Source of the DNA: Enoplolaimus lenunculus
Taxonomy: Eukaryota; Nematoda; Enoplea; Enoplida; Thoracostomopsidae
Assembly (NCBI GenBank): GCA_030248215.1
Contig: JASANG010001420.1
Span: 62,001 to 126,000, forward strand
DNA: 64,000 nucleotides
Direction of reading: 5' to 3'
Below, piece after piece: positions 1-13,274 of this stretch. The stretch's first letter is position 1; each line of letters opens with the position of its first letter. A program made the position numbers and the translations under genes. Under the pieces are notes generated by a model. It did no database searches and was not told the origin of the DNA. It saw only the letters and a list, made by a program, of their open reading frames with translations.

Positions 1-864
1 CACACAAACAGGCTCTGGGTGTTCTTATTATACACAGTTTGCCCCGTATAATGCTTAGGCATACTACACTTTACCAAATATTTAAGATAAATGTTTAGGC
101 AAAGCATTACTGTTTACGCAAGCTACGCTTTTCCCACCACATTAGAAGATACAGGCTTATACAAAGACTTAGGCTTAGCTAAAACTTTTCGAAAACCTAT
201 ATAAACCAATAGGTATTCGCTTTATCGGCTGTATTTTAGATAATCTAATCTTCGGTGGTTTATTTCGGCGATTGTCAAGATTTATATAAATCTACTTAAT
301 TTTTATCGTCATTTTTGCTGCGATATCTTAATTTCCACCGACCAAAAATAATACATATTTTTAAAACGAAAAAATCGGGAATTAAAAACCCCCCCCCTTG
401 GCAAATAGATGAAGCTGACTAATGACTTTACAGAATTTTCTAATATGACTATCGATTGCATATATAATTTTATAAAACAACGCTGCCGTTTGGTAAAATT
501 AGCTCTTGTAGGTATATCTCTGACCACACATTGACGCTTAGGCTCAGACTCCGCTTAGGTTTAGGAAAACGCTTCATACCTGAAGAGCCTGAATGGAAAA
601 GTTAACACGGAATCTGAGATTGAAATGTTGCACGCCGTTTTTACATATGCAACGTAACACGTAGGCACGGCAGCTGTCTACTTACACGTCGAATTGAACG
701 GATTGGACAATGAATTTCGAATTTGGAAAGTGATAAACCAAAAAAACAATTCTAGGCAAAAACACCACAAACGGCTGAACCGATTATGATAAACTTTTTT
801 TTGTTTGAAAGCCAATTATACTGGGGTGTTAACCTCGCATTGGGGTTTTAAAGTTTTAAGCCGT
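1..864. other. No gene seen; AT-rich with degenerate TTAGGC-like words
   Basis: Scattered CTTAGGCTTAG-like words occur near 50-200 and 530-570. They resemble the interior of the TTAGGC-bearing MITEs found further right, but no clear element ends are visible. The open frames are short and unconvincing. Confidence 0.5.
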
Positions 865-1750
865 TTATTAGCTACAGGCTAATTTGCATAATTAATTAAG
901 CCTAAATTAGGACTTTCCACAATATTTCACTAATTATTACAGTTAGAAACAATGTAATTTTAACATTAAAGGGTTTTTGGGTGCGAGGAACCTGCGTAGA
1001 CTGTTTACAAACCTCCAAAATCGATAATTGAGCAGTTAGCTAATGGATAATTTGCATATTAGCATAGTTTATAAGCCTAAATTACGGCTTTTTACAATAT
1101 TTCACTAATTATTAAGGTTAAAAGCAATATAATTTCAGTCCTAAAGGGTTCTTAGGTGCGAAGAATTTAAATAAATAGTTTACAAAGATCCAAAACCGAT
1201 AATTGAATAGGTAGCTAATAGCTAATTTGCATATTAGCTTAATTGACAAGACAAAATTAGGACTTTTTAAATTATTTCAATTATTAGTAAGGTTAAAAGC
1301 AATATAATTTTAGCACTAAAGGGTTTTTAGGTGCGAGGAATTTGAATAAATTGTTTACAAACCTCCAAAACCGATAATTGAATAGTTAGCTAATAGCTAA
1401 TTTGCATATTAGCTTAATTGACCAGGCAAAATCAGGACTTTTTAAATTATTTCAATAATTATTAAGGTTAAAAGCAATATAATTTCAGCACTAAAGGGTT
1501 TTCGGGTGCGAGGAATCTGAATAAATTGTCTACAAACCTTTCAAGGCGATTATCGAATAGTTAGCTAATAGATAATTTGCATGTTTGCTTATTTGACGAG
1601 ACAAAATTAGAACTTTTTGAATTATTACAATAATTATTACGGTGGCTGAAAGGTTTTTGCATGCGAGGAATCTGAAGAAATTGCTTACAAACCTTCAAAA
1701 CCGATAAATGAATAGTTAGCTAATAACTAATTTGCGTATTACCTTAATTG
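865..1750. repeat. Satellite-like tandem array, ~176-bp unit, ~5 copies
   Basis: A unit containing GGGTTTTTAGGTGCGAGGAA recurs at about 969, 1146, 1320, 1496 and 1650 (spacing 177, 174, 176, 154), with shared flanks such as CCGATAATTGAATAG and GCTAATTTGCATATTAGC. Copies differ by scattered changes, so the array is not very young. No coding potential seen. Confidence 0.85.
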
Positions 1751-4200
1751 GTTACGTGTGTTCGAGCTTCGCTCAATAAATGTAGTCCCACTACGACTGG
1801 TTGTAATTTATACTACCACTGCTGGAACCAACACCGACAGTGTCGGCTTGTAACAAACCTGAGACTCTGCAGAAGCTGAGACTGAGACTCCCATTCCTTT
1901 AACGCTTACATTTTGGCCAAGCCGTTGTCGAAGCCTTGTCTGCGAGTCAACGGACAAACACTTATAGAGCAGTAGAAGTTGTCAGAAATTTTTAACCTAT
2001 TAGAACGCTTACATTTTGGCCAAGCCGTTGTCGAATTCGATGGTTTAGTTTTGGTGCATGGCAAGGTTTATAACGTTATATTAATGCAATTTATTTGATT
2101 TTCGTCGACAATTATTGCAAAATGGTCAATTTCCTGTTTTCACTGGCTAAAATTTAATGCTGAAATTTTAACCATTTCGATACAAATTTACCGGACCCGG
2201 AAGGTAAAAAATGCCGGAACCGGACGATGGAAAATGCCGGAATCGGAATTCCGGTTGCAACCTGCTAAGTATATGTAAAAATCAAATTTCAGGTGGGTGG
2301 TAAACCAGACAAGGCTTTATACAACACGGTTTAGTCATTTGCTGAGTGACAACCGCGACTCGTTTGAACATCCATTTGCTAACGAGATTTTCGCGTACAA
2401 TTCTCTGATTGCTGCTATTCGACCCTAAGTGTATATTTTCCCCCCGCCTTTAACGTTAAGACACAGGCTAAAGTAAGCGCTTAGGCACTACCTTTTGCCA
2501 ACATTATATACATTCGATAACAGAATTTGTAAGCAAAAATTATTCTTGAAAGCTTGCAAAAATACATCACAAACTGCTTAAAAAGTGCATTAATTTACTT
2601 CGTTATAACTTAGGTTTCTAAAACACCCCCCACAGACAATTTGTAGACTACCAAGAAGCATGACTTAGACGCATAACAGCAACGATGGTTTCGGCTTAAA
2701 ATTCAAATGGGGTTGAACAGCCGTTAATTCGTCCCCCCACGGCGATTTTATATGACCTATCCTACGAAGAGCGAAACATACCACGTTCCATTGGGGCCCC
2801 CCGCGCCTAACTCAAATACCAATTTTGACTTTGTAACCTCAACTGTAACCGGACAACATAGCTTTGGAAAAAATCCAGTATATTCAAATCGTTTACCTAT
2901 CCACCTTTCCTATCCACCCTTATATATAAAACATTGCTGTTATGACACATACGGCCCCTCTGGCTATCAAAGAACCTCAAACAAACCAATTATCGCGGCA
3001 ACATAGGTTTGAAATCTTAACAGTTATATAGACCACACCACTTAAAATAGACACCCATTATATATATTTATATATACATATATACCCTATATATATCTTA
3101 TATATCTATATATAGTATAATAACACTATAACCTACTCAACTGTGTACACTGGAATTACTGTAGTAGTCGCTTTGCACTTCCAATACATCAATCACAAAG
3201 ACGATATTTCGAGTCAAATTTTGTTACATGTTCAAATTCAATTAACTCTAGTGCGAGGTACGTCAATTTCAAACCGACGCAAACTGAACGCACGAATGGT
3301 GTATGAGCAATTTAAGTTTCAAACAGCACAACGTTAATGTTTGTCACCACAAAGAGCATACAACTCTACACGAGGTTTCAAGCAAGGTGCGACCGGATAT
3401 AAAAAATGCCGGAAGTCTGCCTTTTGCTCGTCGAAATACTTGATATTTTGCAACAACTGCAATTTCGGACAAGTCAAAGAGCGGGCACTGATATGTCATG
3501 AAAAATGCAAGCCAGCATCAATCTTAAATCCATGTATATGTCGTAGCCAAATGTGCTATTCAGGCCAATTACCAATTGGCTTACGCCAACCTGCTATTCT
3601 CAGCAAACAGCAGATTGGCCTAGGCCAAATAGCGATTGTAAGATATAGCAAAACAACAGTGATGTAAAAGCAACGCTGATTGGTTAACGGTTGTGCGTCT
3701 GTCCAAATATAATCAAATCTGATTGGTGTATAAGTTCAGTTGCAGTTTAGCCTAGGCGAAACTGCGATTACGCAAAATAGCAGATTGGCCTACGACATAT
3801 ATACATACATATTTTTTGCACAATTCAAATACTTCTAACAGTGCACAAATTGATATACTCTATATCCGGTTAACATCCGGTTCCGCTTACGGTACCAAAT
3901 TAACTATCCGGCTCGGATATCTGGTGAAATTAATATCCAGTCGATCCCTGGTTCCATAATAGTTGGCATAAATACAAATGATGATTTCAATTTGTTGAAG
4001 TTTTTAAAAAACATCCGGTAATTTAAAATACCAGAGCAGGATATTGATTTTTTGCCGGAACCCGATATTTTGCAAATTCGGTACATAACTTTAACTTTTT
4101 CAGTGCTAAAATAGTACTAGGATTTTCATTTTTAGCTATAGTTTATGAGGTCATATAAGTATATATATACTTATTATATCTATATAATAAGTATATATCA
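1751..4200. other. No gene seen; repeat debris and TA microsatellite
   Basis: At about 2160-2260 the CCGGAA-rich 3' end of a hAT-like MITE copy is recognisable (ending TTGCAACCTG). A (TA)n-type microsatellite lies at about 3056-3135. A degenerate repeat with several ATTGGCCTAGGCCAAA-like palindromes lies at about 3560-3800. The 84 and 108 codon frames at 2752 and 3341 overlap repeats and look like nothing known. Confidence 0.5.
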
Positions 4201-4653
4201 CGGAGCAGCCGGAATTACAATTTACCGCAATCGGAATTTGAAAAAAGTTACCAGAAACGGATTCGGAAACTGAAAAAAATATATGACACTGAAAAATTCA
4301 TTTTAATTTTATTTTTTTTTTGCAATATTATTGGTGAAATAAGCGTTAGTTGGAGATACTTTTCAACACCGAATTACTGTTTTACTTTACTAGTAAACTG
4401 CTCAAAAATATGTTTTAAGCTAATTTTTTCGCAATTTCTTTTTCGTTTGCACCAATTGAACAAAATCACTCACAAATGATTTTAATTTAACAATTGACTA
4501 ACAAAACTGAACGAGACAAAATGCATTCATTTCGAACTAATAATACTAATAATACTGCAACTACAAAGTTGTTTCAAGTTTAACTCAACTATATATTGGT
4601 TGTATTTGCGTCGTGAGAAAAATGTTTTATTAAATTTAAATATGAACACCCGG

Positions 4654-5291
4654 ACTCGGATTTTTCTAAAAGCAAATCCCGGACCCGGAATTTTTAACAA
4701 TGCAAATCTGGACCCGGAATTTTTAACAATGCAATCCTGGACCCGGAATTTTTAACAATGCAATCCTGGACCCGGAATTTTTAACAATGCAAACCTGGAC
4801 TCGGAATTTTTAACAATGCAAACCTGGACTCGGAATTTTTAACAATGCAAACCTGGACTCGGAATTTTTAACAATGCAAACCTGGACTCGGAATTTTTAA
4901 CAATGCAAACCTGGACCCGGAATTTTTAACAATGCAATCCTGGACCCGGAATTTTTAACAATGCAATCCTGGACCCGGAATTTTTAACAATGCAATCCTG
5001 GACCCGGAATTTTTAACAATGCAAACCTGGACTCGGAATTTTTAACAATGCAAACCTGGAGTCGGAATTTTTAACAATGCAAACCTGGACCCGGAATTTT
5101 TAACAATGCAATCCTGGACCCGGAATTTTTAACAATGCAATCCTGGACCCGGAATTTTTAACAATGCAATCGTGGACCCGGAATTTTTAACAATGCAATC
5201 CTAGACCCGGAATTTTTAACAATGCAATCCTGGACCCGGAATTTTTCACAATGCAAACCTGGACTCAGAATTTTTAACAATGCAAATCTGG
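4654..5291. repeat. 29-bp minisatellite, ~22 copies
   Basis: The unit is GGACCCGGAATTTTTAACAA plus TGCAATCCT. Two diagnostic sites (CCC/CTC in the first half, ATCC/AACC in the second) alternate in blocks, so sets of units were duplicated together. Diverged single copies continue at about 5550-5710. The flank at 4201-4650 matches the CCGGAA-type hAT-like MITE seen at 13275, so the array probably grew from that element's subterminal repeats. Confidence 0.9.
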
Positions 5292-5550
5292 ACCCACAAG
5301 CGGATCCAGAGGGAGGGAGTGGGCGATAGGAGGCGTGCTCCCTCCATCAAAAATTTTCTTGTGTTAAAATTGTAAAGAGCCCACCGTACAATTTTTCCCG
5401 TCAGAAAATCTTTTGTAAAAAGTAATTTTTTCCGCAGAATTTTTTGTGATAAAATGGTAAGTTCTTACCTTACAATTTTTCGCCCTCAGAAGTTATTTGG
5501 CGACAAAATGACAAGATTCCACCTTACCATTTTTGCGACCAACCCGGTTC
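5292..5550. repeat. Insertion interrupting the 29-bp array
   Basis: It starts GCGGATCCAGAGGGAGGG and has several internal AAAATGGTAAG / CTTACCTTACAATTTT inverted motifs. A related start (GGATCCAGAAGGAGGCGGGG with GGATCCGCC about 60 bp on) occurs at 53276-53337. It is probably a mobile element fragment of unknown family. Confidence 0.5.
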
Positions 5551-5777
5551 AGGAATTTTAGTCAATGCAATCCCAGACCCTTAATTTTTAACAATGCAAA
5601 CCTGGACCTGGAATTTTTAACAATGCCAACTTGGACCACGATTTCTTTTCGAGGCTAACCCGGATGTAGAATTTTTCGGCAACAATACCTGGAATAACCG
5701 GACCCGGATGCGGATACAACACAATCAACATATCTACTTCATAAATTGTCACAAGACAACGAAGAAAGCATTTCAAT

Positions 5778-6524
5778 AAACCGTATTCTTCGCAGCAATC
5801 ATGGGATTTTTTGACGTCATTTAATAAGAAAAGTGATGTCACTTTCTAAGTCTAAGACCGCATCAAAACCGTATTCTTCACAGCAATCATGGGATCTATT
5901 TTACGCCATTTAATAAGAAAAGTGATGTCACTTTCTAAGTCTAAGACCGCATCAAAACCGTATTCTTCACAGCAATCATGGGATCTATTTTACGCCATTT
6001 AATAAGAAAAGTGATGTCACTTTCTAAGTCTAAGACCGCATCAAAACCGTATTCTTCACAGCAATCATGGGATCTATTTTACGCCATTTAATAAGAAAAG
6101 TGATGTCACTTTCTAAGTCTAAGACCGCATCAAAACCGTATTCTTCACAGCAATCATGGGATCTATTTTACGCCATTTAATAAGAAAAGTGATGTCACTT
6201 TCTAAGTCTAAGACCGCATCAAAACCGTATTCTTCACAGCAATCATGGGATCTATTTTACGCCATTTAATAAGAAAAGTGATGTCACTTTCTAAGTCTAA
6301 GACCGCATCAAAACCGTATTCTTTACAGCAATCATGGGATCTATTTTACGCCATTTAATAAGAAAAGTGATGTCACTTTCTAAGTCTAAGACCGCATCAT
6401 TTCTAAACCGTATTCTTCGCAGCAATCATGGGATTTTTTTGACGTCATTTAGTACGAAAAATGATGTCACTTTTTAAGTCTAAGACCGCATCATTTCTAA
6501 ACCGTATTCTTCGCAGCAATCATG
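5778..6524. repeat. 89-bp minisatellite, ~8.4 copies
   Basis: The unit begins AAACCGTATTCTTCACAGCA and ends CTAAGTCTAAGACCGCATCA. Starts are spaced exactly 89 bp through the middle (5950, 6039, 6128). Inner copies are almost identical, while the outer ones (first and last two) carry the same variants (TTCGCAGC, GACGTCATTT), as expected when an array expands from its centre. Confidence 0.92.
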
Positions 6525-7586
6525 CCAAATGACCATGATACCTTACTTATGCGTCTCAATGATATGGTCCCAGTCATACTCGGCTCCATCAGAACTACTT
6601 CACGGGTCTATGACGCATAGTTTGCGATAAACACAGGCTTGATCATGCGTATTCATTCCTCTCCCAAAATACAAATCATTGTTCGATATAAATTCTGGCG
6701 TACTTGAAATCGTCCCCAGGACGAATTTCCATTAATACCCTCAGCAGAACAATATTGCAAATCGGATTTCAATCATCGTATATCAGTGTGTTTGTTTATA
6801 TACGTATATATTTATCATGTTTACAAAACGTAAGTAAGTACCTACGTTGAAAAATATTGTCATCGCTACTACAGTAAGCATACATCATGTCAAAAAGCGA
6901 AAGTCGATTCATTAATTTTTTTCTCAAAAAATTTGACTGTTTTCAAATTGTTTAAATACATACATATATACGTATATATATACAGAAAAATATACATATA
7001 TATAGCATTGGTATGAAGAACATGAGATAAAATAGCACAGACTATACCACGTCTTTCTTAAAAATGTCCTCATCCAATCAAATAAAGAATCGGTCCACCT
7101 CCTTCATTTTGATTCGTCAGAACCACCACAATACATCACTAAACACACAAGCCATTCAGTCACACACACATACGCCCATTATTAGTTGTTTCACATTTCT
7201 AACATTGAGTATTATACATATACGCAACAAATTAGATTCTGCTTTTTATTCCAATAAAAATAAACACATTAATTTTCCGAAAATTAAATATATATACATA
7301 CATACATTTATGTAAATATATATAAATATATATACATACATATATTTATGTATAAATATATAAATATATATTATATATCCTATCAAATACGCCAAACAGT
7401 ATATACGCGTGACATTCGATGCCTATAATATTTACTCAACACTTCTACATTCTCAATCTCCACAGCCAAACAACACACCTACGATGAGCACCCGCAGTTC
7501 AGCTCCTGCCGTGCGCCAATAAAATACCGACACCATTTACCACACCTACACATACATCACTAACCTACACATACATCACTACATAC

Positions 7587-7625
<39 letters not shown>

Positions 7626-8765
7626 CAAACACATTGTCTGCCGTCTCAACACTGACGAACGGCACCGCTCTGTAATTGGGCCAGTCAAAATTAAACCTCA
7701 TCACATCGCATATTAACAAAAGCCAATAATCGAGTATTATATATATATATACATAAGCACATTTAGCAAACAACGCATGATTTTACTAAGACATTATTAG
7801 TACACCCGGACTTATATATACATCGATTATTCTGGATATGAGCGAAACCCGGATATGACACAGACTTTTGTCTCCGGTCGCGACAACTGTCTTGTATATC
7901 CGGGTTACACTGTATGTTAATGTTTTAAATATAACTATTTAATGCCCGCCGCCCGCCAAGTCTTTGACAACAAAATACACAATAATCAGCCAGTTACTGT
8001 AAGTTGTTCAATCGAAAAGGTAAAACTAATATATATAAATATATATAAATATATATAAATATATAATATATCGTTTATGTGGATGGAGTACATGGATGGA
8101 GTACATTTACCGGAGCTCGTCGGCACGTACCTCTACAAACCCTAGCCTACGATGCGAGCTTGAGTTTTAGTAAAACTGTTAAATAAGTGCCTCCTATGCT
8201 CTGCCCAGCCAGCATCAATTTGACTTTACGATCGTCTTTAACATATAGAACCACAATAGTACGTATAAACCAGCACAAAATAAACCTGACATACGTATAT
8301 ATGTATATACACACACAACTCACAGACGAGCTTGAAACCCAAGAAATTGGTGCCAGCCCCCCCTAGAAAACTCAACCTTGCTTGCAAGTCAACGAAATCT
8401 CTTGTATGCCGCCCCTGAAAATTTTTCAGCCCCCCCCCCCCCTACATCCCCCGTCTCACAAGGTGACCTGGCTACGGGCCTGTTTCAGAGATTATACGTA
8501 TTCAATTTTGACCAACACACTATTCACACACATTATAGACAAGCAGACACCCATAAAACGACATGTAAAAACAACAACACAAACACACTATAGACAGACA
8601 GAAAACCACGTTTAAAAACAACAACAACAACTAATAATTTGGGTGTCTGTACAACAGGACGATGTATAAGCATATAACATTATATACCACAACAATAAAT
8701 ACACACAATTGATATACAACAATACACAAAACGATACGATCAACGATTACTGTAGCCTTTATACA
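6525..8765. other. No gene supported; microsatellites and AT-rich DNA
   Basis: Contains TA-rich microsatellites (about 6960-7005, 7290-7380, 8025-8065) and a (CAA)n run at 7588-7624. A minus-strand frame at 7579-7773 includes the stretch VPFVSVETADNVF before running into the CAA repeat. I cannot assign it. Confidence 0.4.
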
Positions 8766-8769
8766 TACA

Positions 8770-9275
8770 AATTATATCTCGCACTATGCTCCAAACACAC
8801 AAGCATTACCGAAACGAAAAACGCCTAAACACGTTTTAAGCAATTCTCATTGGCTATCAAAACAACGTCAAATAATTCTCGTCGTGATTGGATAACACCA
8901 AGTCAATAAACATTACACATCGTGCAACCTGATTGGTTCGCCGAAACCTTTGTGCCCTAAACACATAAACATTGCTATTTCATTGGTTGGCAATACATAA
9001 CGAAAAACGCCCAAACACAATCAAGTTGTTTTCAAGCATTCTCATTGGCTATCAAAACGACGTCAAATAATCCCTCGTTCGTAATTGGACAACACCAGGT
9101 GACCGACCACTACACATCCTACAAATCTGATTGGTTCGCCGAAAACTGTATATTCTCTCAGCTCATATACACTGATTTTTCATTGGTTAGCAAGACGTCT
9201 GTGTGCGTGTATTACAGTACACAGTGTACGCACAATTTCGCTGATTTCACGATCCCTCTATATTATAAATACGTA
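8770..9275 (+). promoter_or_regulatory. Promoter-like module: eight CCAAT (ATTGG) boxes in two tandem copies, plus TATA box
   Basis: ATTGG occurs at 8849, 8887, 8932, 8982 and again at 9044, 9084, 9130, 9182. The spacing pattern 38/45/50 is repeated as 40/46/52, so a ~195-bp block was duplicated. Each copy also has ACGTCAAATAAT and TTCGCCGAAA. About 75 bp after the last box there is a TATATTATAAATAC motif (9260-9273). NF-Y binds CCAAT in either orientation and arrays of such boxes are typical of strong promoters. No recognisable gene follows within the next kilobase. Confidence 0.5.
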
Positions 9276-11541
9276 TATGCCAGTGTCGAAATGTGTAGCG
9301 GCGACAAGACAAGGCAGTTTTGAGCAGCAGCAGCAGCTATATTGCACAACGCTTATATGATTAGAGTTATTGTAGGCGACAACAGCGTGAGCTCGATAAT
9401 ATTCATACTGTTGCGTTGATATGCGATCCCAACACAAATCATATATTATATTATTTTCAAACGAAACGAAACGGATAAACTTTTTTGTACATACGACGTG
9501 ACAGATGCATTTATATCTATGTATGTAGGCATGTATATGTTGCAAACGTGAGCTCATCATGTAAAATAAAATATATATACTATATGTAAATACATATATA
9601 TATATGTATTATATACAAACAAAACAAAATATGTAATAACAAAATACGAAGGCCGATTTGAAAAAGGCGTTGCGAAAACATGCCGTTGATGGAAATATAG
9701 ATTTAGTCCAGTAAAAACCAATTCGCCAAAACCTACAGTACGACTCGACACCACGGCGCCAATCAAAAACAGACATGATGACGTGCATGCACGCATACAA
9801 TTTGATTCAGCGCAAGCAGATGAAAAATCCTGGTTTATATGCTCATGAATCATTTAGCTATCAAATCGTAAAAATTCCCGTTAGCAATTCAATTTTTACA
9901 CGAATTTCGGCTGGAACAGGAATTCCAGTTGAACTCTGATATATATATTATATATATCAGGGTTTAACCGGAATTCGTGTTCCGGCCGAAATTCCTGCAA
10001 AAATTCGATTCCTGTTCCTGTTCATGTTCCTGTGCCTGCATTCAAAGATGCGGGAACCACAATTTTGACGGTTTTGTGACAAAATACTACTAATCATATG
10101 AATTTGGATAACGTTGTCTTTGAAAAATTGTTATTTTGAAATGACTACTTTTGCGATTACTTTTGGTTTGTTCATAAACTGTTTCTGATTTGGTTTCGCA
10201 ATGCTTGATGTGGAAATAGTTCAAAGTTGGCTTAAGCCATTTTTGACATGCTTTTCTAAAAAGTCCAACAGTAACTTGGTGACGAAAAGTAGTTCAAAAT
10301 ACCGGTTTATGTTCCTGTTCCGGTTCCTGCAAACAAATTCAATTCCGGTTTCTGTTCCTGTTCCGGCAAATGTTAGCTCCTGTTCGAACCCTGATATGTA
10401 TATATCTGTATATATACGTATACAATCACACGTTACGTATATACATTATTAATGTGAACAAATTGTTGGGTCTGTTACCCACCGAGGTTATGCAGGTAAT
10501 TGGCATATGACAAAAACAATTTTTGGTTTTCTTTTTTTAATAACTTATCCAACGTTTATGCTTTACGCTCCATTCAAGGTTTATGTTTAGAAAAAGTCTT
10601 ACCTATGCCACAAACTAAGCCTTTGCCTAAACCTTAACCTTAAACGTGGTGGCAGGGACAGCCAAGTATACACAGTCAAGCCCAGTTCATATGTTCCTGG
10701 AAAAATCAAAATCCTGTCCATGTTCCAGTTTAAATTCAGTTCTTGTTCGTGTTCCGCTTACGTATATACAATTCAATTCCGGTTCATGTTCCGATGATAA
10801 AAAATTCACTTCCGGTTCATGTTCCAATGATAGAAAAATTCACTTCCTGTTCATGTTCCAGTTATTAAGATTCAATTCGTGTTCATATGCTAGTTAAAAT
10901 TCAATTCCGATTCATGTTCCGATGATAAAATTTCAATTACGGTCCTTATTCCGATCATAAAAATTCAATTCCTGTTCATGTTCGGCTAAAATCAAATTCC
11001 AATTCAATTGGAACCGTGTACATATACTTGCAACCAATTTAATTAGATATATAACTGCGAGCAATACGTATATATATTATAGGTATATATTTTCCCATAC
11101 CTTATCATACACGTACCTAATATATATATTATAATTCACACACATGTCTGCAGTCTCACGAGTCACAGTAAACCATGCCAAATAATACAACTTGGTTATA
11201 CCAATTCCAAATAGTAGCCAGATATATACTCTAACTTAATTCACCATATCAGCACATATTAATAATATTTCGAATTCAAATCTGTGATTTAGTCCGTGTA
11301 CACACACCCCTTCTTGACTGACATACGCCCATACAAACAGCTAACAATCAATGGAATCCCTTCAAACGCCAAACCGCATACCTGGCCGATACCTGCCTTC
11401 AGCGAAGGTGAAAACTTCAATTAATACGTACTACTCGAATAACGAGGGTGGCATCAAATCCACGATTTGACCGATTTTGAATCAGAACCCAACAGGATTT
11501 TGTCGAATCAGGTACTTGAGTTTTAAAAACCCTCCATTTAT
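9276..11541. other. No gene seen; TA-rich DNA and degenerate MITE copies
   Basis: An inverted pair of GGAATTCC/CCGGAATT segments with a TATA-rich spacer lies at 9895-10020. A loose ~33-bp repeat (AAATTCAATTCCGGTTCATG TTCC type) runs about 10690-11010. A TA-rich block lies at 11060-11130. Frames here are repeat-derived. Confidence 0.5.
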
Positions 11542-12254
11542 CAGGGTGTAAAGCGGAACTGGATTATACCGGAATCGGAACTCGTTTTGAATCGGAATTC
11601 TAATCGGAATTGGAATTCTGATTAAAGTATTGTAACAACCTATTCCGATGCATAATTAATCGTAATCGGAATTTTGAAATTTTAATTTAATCCTACTTGT
11701 TGTGATACGTAGCATAAAAGTTTTGCCTTATTTATCTATTAAATCAATAAAGCTCTATTTACACGTGCAAATTTTTCCTGCAACAACTTGCAGCTGCAAC
11801 TTGCACTAGCAAGTTTTGTCCAAAATCCTGTTCGAAAAACTTGCAGCTGCAAATAATTCATCAAAAATCATAGCTAGGAATTTAGTTCACATATGTGGAC
11901 AACCATGCAAATTCACTAAATTTATTACAGCCGCTTTCTTATTCGCTGATGAAAAAACGTAACAATTTGCAGCTGCAAGTTCTCGCAGCAAAAACTTGCA
12001 CGAGTGATAAGGGCTTAACTGATTTTAGTTTAGCTTTTGCAGAACCAATAATCATCATCAGTTTATTCATGCCTCGTTTTTGTGAATTGTTGCCAGCCAA
12101 CAGAAACCCTAAATCAATATTACATTTGTTTATACAAATTATCCGTACAGTAACAAAATTTCCAGTTCCGATTCCGATTACAATTCCGGTATAAATTTGC
12201 TGTTCCGATTCTGATCCCGATTCCGGTATAGTCCAAACCTTTGTCTCCACCCTG
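11542..12254. mobile_element. hAT-like MITE (CAGGGTG/CACCCTG ends), long copy with nested insertion
   Basis: Ends CAGGGTGTAAAGCGGAA and TCTCCACCCTG. The interior is rich in CCGGAATCGGAATT near both ends. A second element (11749-12016) is inserted inside it. The 3' half matches another copy at about 13790-14074. No convincing target-site duplication is visible for this copy. Confidence 0.65.
11749..12016. mobile_element. CAGCTG-rich MITE, copy 1 (nested)
   Basis: Terminal inverted repeats AAAGC(C)CTATT(C)ACACGTGCAA / TTGCAC..GTGATAAGGGCTT, with several internal TTGCAGCTGCAA palindromes. Same family as 48539-48823 and 52562-52841. It sits inside the hAT-like copy 11542-12254, so it inserted later. 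Confidence 0.8.
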
Positions 12255-13274
12255 CTCCACACAATGTCATTAGCTCAATCTTGCAAAGGCTTCAGCGATA
12301 AATTAGCTGTTAACGGGCAATTGACAAAAGCTTAGGTCCTGCAAATACATTTGAAAGAACAAACACATGAAAACATCAGTTCTCGAGGGGAAATCCTTCA
12401 AAACGATCATGCCAATACGACTCGTTCAAATAACCTTCCAAGAACTCGCGCAGCGCTCTACATATGCTTCGTGGGGATTTTCTAGCGATTCCACTGAGAC
12501 CAGGTATAACCCTTGTGGACACTAGGAGTTGCCTACACAGTGGCTAACAATGCCATGGAAAAGTAAAAAAAATACCGTGTACAGTCATTTCTTGATATTT
12601 TCGTACTTTTGAAACGAGACCCGAGCATAATAAGATTCAGTTAAGGAATGTATATTTTAAAACTGCCCCCCCCCGCCGGTTGTGCCCCGACAAATAACGT
12701 GTCTGCCTCGTGGCATCTTTAATGGCAGGGTTTCAACAGGAACTAAATTTTGCCCGAACAGGAACAGGGATGGAATTTCTTTGCAGAAACCAGAACAGGA
12801 ACCAGAATTTGAAATAGTTTTCGCCACCGAAACACAGTTCGACTTTTTAAAAACTTACCAAAAATAGAAATGTATTTTCAGCTATATATTTCATCATCAA
12901 TTTTTGTGAAAACACACCAGAAACAGAAACAGTTTGTTACTAGTTTCCAATATTTAAATGTTTACGAATAATTTGCCACAAAACCGTAAAAATTCCGGTT
13001 CCTGCACGATTGAATGCAGCAATTCCGGCCGGAACAAGAATTGAATTTTTTTGCAGGAATTCCGGTTGAACCGTGTTTAATGAACATTTTGTTCTTGTCA
13101 CGTTAGCCTCTGGCTGTTGAGTTGGTCAAACCCATTCCGTTTCTACAAAAAAATGTCTATTTGGCCAATTGCTGCACATGGCCCTTTGATGTTGATTACT
13201 TGATATCACCATGGACAGGAGGATACTTTAATTAATACTTTTACATAACAAAACTTTAACTGATATATCATAGG
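12255..13274. other. No gene seen; repeat debris
   Basis: A poly-C run at about 12666-12675 and degenerate copies of CCGGAA-type elements (12730-12850, 12985-13075). The 61-codon frame at 12682 falls in such a copy. Confidence 0.5.

Noticed and set aside
3341-3667. 108-codon frame with several Cys residues
   Set aside because: It overlaps palindromic ATTGGCCTAGGCCAA-type repeats and matches no family I know.
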